In this document: positions 58,621 through 64,000 of the stretch, piece after piece
How positions within the stretch are numbered: position 1 is the stretch's first letter
How the letters are laid out: every line of letters starts with the position of its first letter
Assembly (NCBI GenBank): GCA_965649825.1
Contig: OZ287697.1
Location: 930,001 to 994,000 of the forward strand
Direction: 5' to 3'
Source: Penicillus capitatus
Taxonomy: Eukaryota > Chlorophyta
DNA length: 64,000 bases
Position numbers and translations under genes: made by a program
The notes under the pieces: generated by a model
What the model saw: the letters and a program-made list of their open reading frames with translations, nothing else
Database searches by the model: none
Told to the model about the DNA's origin: nothing

Positions 58621-58656
58621 GACCGCCCGCACCGGGATTTCACCATTTGCTCGCTT

Positions 58657-59676
58657 ATGTCTTTCGCAGTACTCAGCTTTTTTGCGCTCGTGTTTACGCT
58701 CACTCTCCTGACATTCATTGAATCGTGGCCGGCCGTAGCCCAGGAATTCGTCGTTGGCCTTTCCGTCTTTGTCGCGTTCCGAGTTCTCGAGGGCGCCTTC
58801 GCTCTCATTTTCGAAGCCATGAAGAGGGAAAGAAGCTCGTCCGCGTCAGAGGGAAACCTGCACCGCCTCACCTGCCTCAGGCGCGTGACCCCAACCCCGT
58901 CACCAGACAACCTGGCCCCTACCACGGATCGCAGCATGGCGGAAATGAGGGCGGCCGAGGTAAGGGAGCAATGTCGTTCCCTGACCCTGGCCGACCTCAT
59001 AGCCGAGATTGAGCGACGCTGCGCAGAGGGACCCGGCACACCAGCCACAAGAGGAAGCACCCCTGTCGAAGCCACACGTGGAGGAAACAGCCAAGGCGAA
59101 ACAAGCCGGCGCAGGAGCGGCCGCGGAAGTCGCGGGGAGGGCTCGCGGCGAAGGATGCGCAGCCCCTTGCCCCCTCGACCTCCGTCCCCTACCCCTCCGG
59201 AATCGCCGCTCCTCTCAGCGCGAGCCCACCCACCGCCCCTCACCGCCATTTGCCGACCGCCAGGACCGCGATACATTGCCGCAGGGGAGCTCGGGGAGAT
59301 CAAATTGCCACACCGTTTCCTCATTGACCCCGAGCTCTCGGGTCACGTGGTCAGCAGAGCGACTGCGGAACTGCTTGGACTCCGTGTCCAGCCTCTCCAA
59401 GGGCCCCTCCCGCCAGGAATCGAGGGACGTGTCATTCGCAGTGAAGGCGGCACAAGCGTGATAGTGGGCAGCACCGCCGCGAGGGTGAAGATCGGCCCCC
59501 ACATGGAAGTCTGCAATTTCACCGTCGCGGGAGACAAGGTGGAGACGAGGCTGGGGAGAGAGATAATGCAGCCTTTCGACCTGACGCGAGATAGAGTAAA
59601 TGGAAACCTGTACCAGTCGCAGACAACGAAGGTGGGGGTTTCGGACCCCCGGGCGCTCATACGCCGTCGCGCCTGA
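58657..59676 (+). CDS. Retrotransposon ORF3: membrane-anchored retropepsin-like protein
   Basis: 339 residues. Two N-terminal membrane helices (FAVLSFFALVFTLTLLTFI at 3-21; EFVVGLSVFVAFRVLEGAF at 30-48), a helical segment (LTLADLIAEIERRC), a long basic Arg/Ser/Pro linker, and a C-terminal domain from about 215. That domain has the strand order of a retropepsin: FLIDPELSGHVVSRATAELL, EGRVIRSEGGTSVIVG, VKIGPHMEVCNFTV and RLGREIMQPFD, but the active-site triplet is D-P-E rather than D-T/S-G. Position (3' of Pol) is where env-like genes sit, yet it has no signal of an envelope glycoprotein. I know of no described family with this build. It might be a protease regulator, an assembly factor or a host-interaction protein; none is shown. 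Confidence 0.75.
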   Translation: MSFAVLSFFALVFTLTLLTFIESWPAVAQEFVVGLSVFVAFRVLEGAFALIFEAMKRERSSSASEGNLHRLTCLRRVTPTPSPDNLAPTTDRSMAEMRAAEVREQCRSLTLADLIAEIERRCAEGPGTPATRGSTPVEATRGGNSQGETSRRRSGRGSRGEGSRRRMRSPLPPRPPSPTPPESPLLSARAHPPPLTAICRPPGPRYIAAGELGEIKLPHRFLIDPELSGHVVSRATAELLGLRVQPLQGPLPPGIEGRVIRSEGGTSVIVGSTAARVKIGPHMEVCNFTVAGDKVETRLGREIMQPFDLTRDRVNGNLYQSQTTKVGVSDPRALIRRRA

Positions 59677-59783
59677 AGAACCATCTGCTGTCATCAGTAT
59701 TTCAACTAGGTAGGCTGTGTGGGCTGGTTTTCTTCTTTGCTCCGCACATCGGAGTTTGCACAACGGGAATGCGGGTGCGCCCA

Positions 59784-60407
59784 TGTGAAAAAATGGCGCA
59801 AATTCTGACAAAACGATGATGGGACGTCTCTGTAATAATGATATTCCTGTCACTTGGCACTTGTCGCGTCTTTGGCTGTGCGACGTAACCGTCGCTGCTG
59901 AGTCGCAAATAAGTCATGGTGACTGGGAGTGAGTTCCTAAGAAGTTCCTAGGAAACTTCTAGAAGTTCATAATGAATTACCTGGTTCCAATGGGAACCTC
60001 ATTGCGAACTCACTCTTGAAGTTCAGCTGATTTTCCTGTCGTCACATCGGGGTCGGAGTACTTAAGCAAGGTTTTGACACATAAAAACACCTTTCGTTTA
60101 AACATCAAAGTCTACACGTGTGTTCTGAATCGCATACAATCTGTCAAAACATTCGCTGTCTATTCCCAAAGTTGTAACAAGTCGCCCTTTGCTGCAAAAC
60201 TGTTTGTGTGGCCTCCGAGCTTTCGTCCATCCTCATCCAATTTCAAGACTTCCGCTGCGCTTGTGAGATGAGCCAACACGGGGACGACTCCGGCAACAAT
60301 GCTCCACCTCCACCTCCCGGCCAAGGCGAGGGAGAAATACGTGTCGTCCAAGCCGAGAACGTCGAGAGGGAGGTACAGGAGGAGGGTGCCGGAGGGAGTT
60401 CTTCACA
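59784..60407 (+). repeat. 3' LTR, 624 bp
   Basis: Same length as the 5' LTR and identical as far as I can compare by eye. Offset between copies is a constant 7925 bp. Confidence 0.95.
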
Positions 60408-60412
60408 GCACC
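60408..60412. repeat. Target site duplication GCACC, right
   Basis: Follows the 3' LTR end (TTCACA) directly; five bases as typical for gypsy-type integrases. Confidence 0.95.
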
Positions 60413-60843
60413 TTCCGCTGCTGCTGATTGGCCGACACGAAACTCCAGCTGGTGTAGACCGGAATGGTCTGACCAGCAGGCAGGATGCGCGCCTTGCGGT
60501 ACTGAGGCGCGTCGGAGGAAAGGCTGTCGAGCCTGACCCCGATGCTCCTTCCCGCCTCGAGGCGTTCGGATGGCCCCTTCTGCCTTCGCTTGCGTCGCGA
60601 TCGCTCGTGGGCGAGGGTGTCCGTTTCGACGTCGGTCGCCTCGGAGGCGACCCTGTCCGACTGCAGGAGACGGAGCGGAGCGAGCGCGGCCTCCAGCGAC
60701 TGTCGGTTGCGTCTGAGTTCGGCAGCGGCCTGCGACGCACGGGTCTTCTCGAAGACGGCACGCGACTCCTGGTAGCTCTCCTCGAAGCGCTCCTCGAGGC
60801 TTCTGCTGCGCGAGGCGTCGTCGCACAGGGTCGCGTTCATCAT
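60408..60843 (-). pseudogene. EZH2: E(z)/EZH2 copy B, 5' part
   Basis: The ATG at 60843 starts MMNATLCDDASRSRSLEERF and is open to ANQQQRK at 60408, where the 3' LTR begins. Only a few substitutions separate it from copy A. The promoter is still in place upstream. Confidence 0.85.
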
Positions 60844-61066
60844 CTCGGCGGGGCGTTGCTCAGCTTGTCGTTTGCGAAAGTCGAGTGGACGACCGACAGA
60901 ACCGTACGTCACATCAAAAGAACCGACATGTTAATCGTTCAGCCAAAGTGGAAGCCGTTACGGGTCGAGATAGTTAGGGACGGACTGGTGCGTGCCAGAC
61001 CGACCGCAAGAGAGGCGGAGGTCAGCTTCTTTGCGACCCCTCCCGTGCCTCTGCATGCGATCTTCG

Positions 61067-62490
61067 TCAATAGCCACCAGCTTGGAGGACCGTGTCCCTC
61101 AGTTCGAAGGCATCCCTCACCAGCCCGCTCTTCATGCCCGGCGCCACGAAAAGCCTCTGGGCGATGAAGAGATTCACGTGGAAAGCGATCGGAACGGACA
61201 GCCACGAAGGCAACGAATGAACATCGCTGCGGGAGAAGAGATCGGCGAGCTTGCTTTCCCCGATGATGAATATCGGCTGCAGCATGAAGTAGTAAACGTA
61301 GGAATACAAGACCACATCCCAGAGGCACCTAAGAAGGAAGGATCCGTCAGAGGGGGAAACCCAAGAGACGTCGCGTCTCTTTACCAGCCCAACAGCAGAT
61401 GCGTCACCGCGCTCAAGGCAAAGGTCGCGGATATCGCCATCGATCGGCGCAGGTCCGAGACGCTCTTCCTGTCCCCCGAGCCGCCGTGGCTGTTGCGGAC
61501 CCATTTGCCTGGAAGGCTCCCAGTGCCTCGCCGAAGGCATACAGGACAGAGAGACGTACCGTCCATGATGATGTCATAGGACAGAGTGCGAAGGACTTTG
61601 CCCGTCGTGATGTTCCACCTGCGCCCCCAGAAGTCGCGCACCGACGTCGACTGGCAGAATTCTCGTTCGCCACGACGTGACTGCTTGAGAGGGCGTTACC
61701 AAGTACGGGTAGTCGAATCCGTCGATGGACGTGATGTCGAAGAAAACAAGAGCGATGAACGAAGAGGCGTCCGCAAAGAAAGACGTAAAGAAGTAGCAGG
61801 CAGATCCTGCACACTCAAAAGTCACATCGTGCATACTACCACGGAGGGACGCACCGGCGACGATGGAGTTGAAGTACGACATGTCGTTGACATCCGGAGA
61901 CAGCGCCATCTGGCACAGGATCAGGCAGACTGCACGTTCCGATGAGTGGCCTGGACGGACGATGGGAAAGCTGACCTGCTTTCAAGGCGGCGCGAAGGAA
62001 TAGAAGGATCGCTTGCTTGAGCTTGACCACTCCTTTGAGTTGATCTCGACCGACGTGCATGAACCATCAGACGACGTGCGTTTCCAGAAGATGCGGCTTA
62101 CTCTTGGCCGGAAGGACGTGCAGCAGGTAGACGGCGAAGAAGCGCGCGAGGCCATGCCGTTGTTCGGTGTTCGCCAGTGGCCCGCGATTCAGACACAGCG
62201 CCAGCGACTGCCAAGCGTTCGACGCTCGGTACAAATGCAGAAACAAGGCAGACGACCTTGTAGGAGGAGAGCCAGGCAAGGTGGTATGCACAGATAAGGC
62301 GACCGTATATGTGTATCCCCTGCGCCTCGTAAAGAAACGGCAGCAAAGCGTTCACGAGAAGGACGGGAAGGAAGCAGACGAAGCGAGCGAGCCCCTCTCT
62401 CTGTCGGGCAACGATTCGCCAGGTGTAGCCGGTCGACAGAACAACGTAGACGGCCGTCAGGGAAACGGTCGAAGAAAAGTCGAGGGCCAT
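61067..62490 (-). CDS. Wax-synthase-like MBOAT acyltransferase, copy B (intact)
   Basis: Membrane acyltransferase with the same exons as copy A: start MALDFSSTVSLTAVYVVLST at 62490, signature RDFWGRRWNITTGKVLRTLS, His in SAVTHLLLGW, and a complete C terminus. At 61204-61202 it has TGG (Trp) where copy A has TGA, and continues LSVPIAFHVNLFIAQRLF to the stop at 61067. The 25-nt intron is at 61975-61951. By family it would esterify long-chain alcohols or sterols with acyl-CoA in the ER. This is likely the functional copy. Confidence 0.8.
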
Positions 62491-62597
62491 GACGTCTAGT
62501 CTGCCGTAAAGAATGCAGGACCGTCGTCGCGAAGGCGGTGTTCGTACGGACGGACCTCCGCACGACCTTCATTCGCTGTACGACGGACCGACTCTCC

Positions 62598-62816
62598 ATG
62601 TCCGACTTCGACGCGATCCTCTCGGAGTACCTGCGCCTCAGCGGGTGGCCAGCCCTCTCTGTTCACCGCGCTCTGGACGACGGGCGCCGTGCGTGCAGGT
62701 ATGTCCCGTCCTCGACGCAGGAACCTTCCGAAGAAACGGCGCGTCTGCGGGAGAGACTGAAGCACCGCCTGGTCGAGTTGGCGAGCAGACCGGCCAGCGC
62801 CAAACCGGCTCACTGA
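62598..62816 (+). pseudogene. TAF5: Truncated TAF5 N-terminal fragment
   Basis: Matches the first 70 codons of TAF5 (SDFDAILSEYLRLSGWPAL) and breaks at 62802-62808. It then runs into lectin upstream sequence and stops after PAH. The WD40 propeller is missing, so it is non-functional. Confidence 0.85.
62802..62808. other. Rearrangement junction with 7-bp microhomology CAAACCG
   Basis: Left of it the sequence follows TAF5 (as at 20535-20541), right of it the lectin 4 upstream region (as near 34675-34681). CAAACCG is common to both parents. Confidence 0.75.
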
Positions 62817-63046
62817 CGCAAGGAGATACATCTGTACGAAGTGTGTAGAAGACGACGAAATGACCCGTTTTAAGAACCTCCTTTCCGAAGGAACAAGAAC
62901 AGCAGCATCACTGTTGAACGAAGTAACAGAACGCACGAGGTCCTTGCGTCAGTACCAAATGAAGACTCTCTGAGAAAATCAGGGAGAAGCCACCCCATTC
63001 ACACCGCTGAAGTTAACGAATGGCTTAATGGTCTAAATGCAGAGGC

Positions 63047-63054
63047 TATTAAAG
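63047..63054 (+). promoter_or_regulatory. Conserved TATA-like element of lectin genes
   Basis: TATTAAAG about 80 bp before the lectin 6 ATG. It is kept at the same place upstream of lectin 4 (minus strand near 34435) and lectin 1 (near 18035). Confidence 0.4.
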
Positions 63055-63135
63055 CAGGTCAACGTCGCCGGATTTGGCATTCGTTTCGTCGCTATTTTGA
63101 GAGCGAGTTGTGTTTTCTTCTGGAAACTCGCCAAG

Positions 63136-64000
63136 ATGCAGACGACAAGCCTCTCGACTCTAATCGTCGTAGCGCTTTTGTGCGCCTGCAATGGCGTTTT
63201 CGGGTCCTGGATCCCGACTAGTAAGATGACGGCGCAAACAGATCTTGACGGCAGAGACTCCGATCGTAAGTTTTTGCCTCGGGACGAAGTTACGTTAAAT
63301 TCCTCGCTGCAGACGCACATGCACGCCAGAAAGACGACCTTCTACCGTATGTTTTCGCGAAGCCACAGGTGCGTATGTTCTTTCCGAGGTATTTTTTTGA
63401 CGGCGCTGTATTTTAAAGGACGCCAACGGCGACGTGGATAAAAGCGCCACCGATGTGTTCAAGATGCTCGGCGGCAACGCACAGAGCCGCCCATGTTGCA
63501 CGTCATGGGGACCTGGCCGCGTCGACTGCTTCATCCGAGCACCGAAATCGAACGTCATGCACATTTCCATTGACAACGGAGTCTACAGCGAATGGGAGGA
63601 TCTCGGCGGTGTGATCGTCGACGAGATCGAATGCGTCAGTCGCGACGTTGGCCTCATCGACGTCCTGGTGCTGGACGTCGGAATTTCACTCTACGACAAG
63701 GTGTTTTCTGATGGAAAATGGAGCGATTGGCAGGGTAAGGGTGGGAAGTTGATGGAAGTTCCTTCCTGTGCTGTCCGAACGCCCAAAATCGTCAACTGCA
63801 TGTTGAGAGGAACGACGAACAGAGGCTATCACATTGGAGCTACTGATGGCAAATGGACGTCGTACACAGACCTGGCAGGGGGCTTGTTCAGCCCCCTTGG
63901 ATGTTCGGCAAGAGACGCGAACAACTTCAACTGCTTCGTCAGCGGAATGAACTTGAACCTTTATCACAGATACTGGATCCAGGGAGTAGGATGGCAGGGC
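63136..64000 (+). CDS. Secreted PLL/DUF346-like lectin 6 (runs off window)
   Basis: The ATG at 63136 gives a signal peptide (MQTTSLSTLIVVALLCACNG). The N-terminal exons follow lectin 4 closely, with the GTAAGT donor near 63266. The propeller exon starts DANGDVDKSATDVFKMLGG after an acceptor near 63419. Blades 1-3 and part of 4 are present (CCTSWGPGRVDCF, ECVSRDVGLIDVL, SCAVRTPKIVNCM, GCSARDANNFNCF), with changes in blade 2 (DVGISLYDKVFSDGKWSDW). The rest lies beyond 64000. Confidence 0.75.

Larger units (their letters stand above)
51859..60407 (+). mobile_element. Complete LTR retrotransposon, Ty3/gypsy-like, 8549 bp
   Basis: Two 624-bp LTRs (51859-52482, 59784-60407) bound the element; it is flanked by GCACC duplications. 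Order: LTR, primer binding site, ORF1 (Gag plus protease), ORF2 (reverse transcriptase, RNase H, integrase), ORF3, LTR. Integrase after RNase H places it with the Ty3/gypsy group, while the YADD box is less usual there. All three ORFs are open and the LTRs look identical by eye, so the insertion is young and may be competent. No clear polypurine tract is visible before the 3' LTR. Confidence 0.93.
48324..62808 (-). repeat. Inverted segmental duplication, right arm (with retrotransposon inserted)
   Basis: Counterpart of 20535-26446. Order read on the minus strand: TAF5 fragment, MBOAT B, E(z) B split by the element, sulfotransferase B. Homology ends within CAAACCG at 62802-62808 on one side and after GGCCACGAAGCCA (48324) on the other. 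Confidence 0.85.

Noticed and set aside
58657-59676. ORF3 as an envelope glycoprotein
   Set aside because: It has N-terminal membrane helices but no signal peptide cleavage pattern, no Cys-rich ectodomain, no glycosylation pattern and no fusion-peptide-like segment. The C-terminal domain looks like a retropepsin instead.
59677-59783. Polypurine tract before the 3' LTR
   Set aside because: No run of purines longer than a few bases touches the LTR. The plus-strand primer site could not be identified.
60208-61167. A 319-residue open frame joining Gag from the 3' LTR to sequence beyond it
   Set aside because: The part beyond 60407 is antisense to E(z) copy B. It is a chance fusion with no sign of selection, although the LTR promoter could transcribe it.

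Overview
The window is nuclear DNA of a eukaryote with small, closely packed genes. The evidence is GT-AG introns of roughly 25-70 nt, nuclear gene families (APC4, TAF5, a KDM5-type demethylase, an E(z)-type Polycomb methyltransferase, CSA/ERCC8, V-ATPase subunit C, NOP10) and an LTR retrotransposon. A homologue of the plant AT5G58100 family, a wax-synthase-like acyltransferase, secreted beta-propeller lectins and type II sulfotransferases suggest a unicellular alga or related protist. The species cannot be named from the sequence. I found no rRNA, tRNA, CRISPR array or bacterial operon.

Layout. 0.1-2.6 kb: APC4 (-). 2.75-3.9: ankyrin-type protein (+). 4.2-6.7: JmjN/JmjC demethylase (-). 8.1-9.1: fatty acid hydroxylase (+). 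9.2-10.3: proline-rich unknown (+). 10.6-13.55: AT5G58100-like membrane protein (+). 15.3-18.1: a block with a sulfotransferase relic and lectin 1. 18.8-26.5: TAF5 (-), wax-synthase-like MBOAT (+, broken), E(z) (+), sulfotransferase A (+). 27.7-36.4: lectins 2 and 3, a second copy of the relic+lectin block (lectin 4), and a lectin pseudogene. 37-46.7: CSA (-), periplasmic-binding-protein-like secreted protein (+), V-ATPase C (-), unknowns, a possible ciliary protein, NOP10 (-) and a basic unknown. 48.3-62.8: an inverted second copy of the TAF5/MBOAT/E(z)/sulfotransferase segment, with an 8.5-kb LTR element inserted in the E(z) copy. 62.8-64: lectin 6 (+), running off the window.

Two structures dominate. 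First, an inverted segmental duplication (20,535-26,446 against 62,808-48,324) whose arms have decayed reciprocally: E(z) and TAF5 look intact in the left arm, MBOAT in the right, and the two sulfotransferases keep matching catalytic halves but unlike membrane anchors. Second, a young LTR element (51,859-60,407; its LTRs look identical, 5-bp target duplication GCACC) with unusual coding: a Gag that starts inside the LTR and carries membrane segments, a -1 frameshift signal before Pol, and a third ORF with its own TATA box, two membrane helices and a retropepsin-like domain whose active-site triplet is altered.

The lectins (seven PLL/DUF346-like blades with within-blade cysteine pairs) and the sulfotransferases occur together repeatedly. 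This fits a surface or cell-wall module that makes and binds sulfated glycans, but that is inference. Many introns carry the nonamer TGATGTGAC, probably an extended branch-site signal. Exon boundaries were inferred by reading frame and family similarity, without transcripts.
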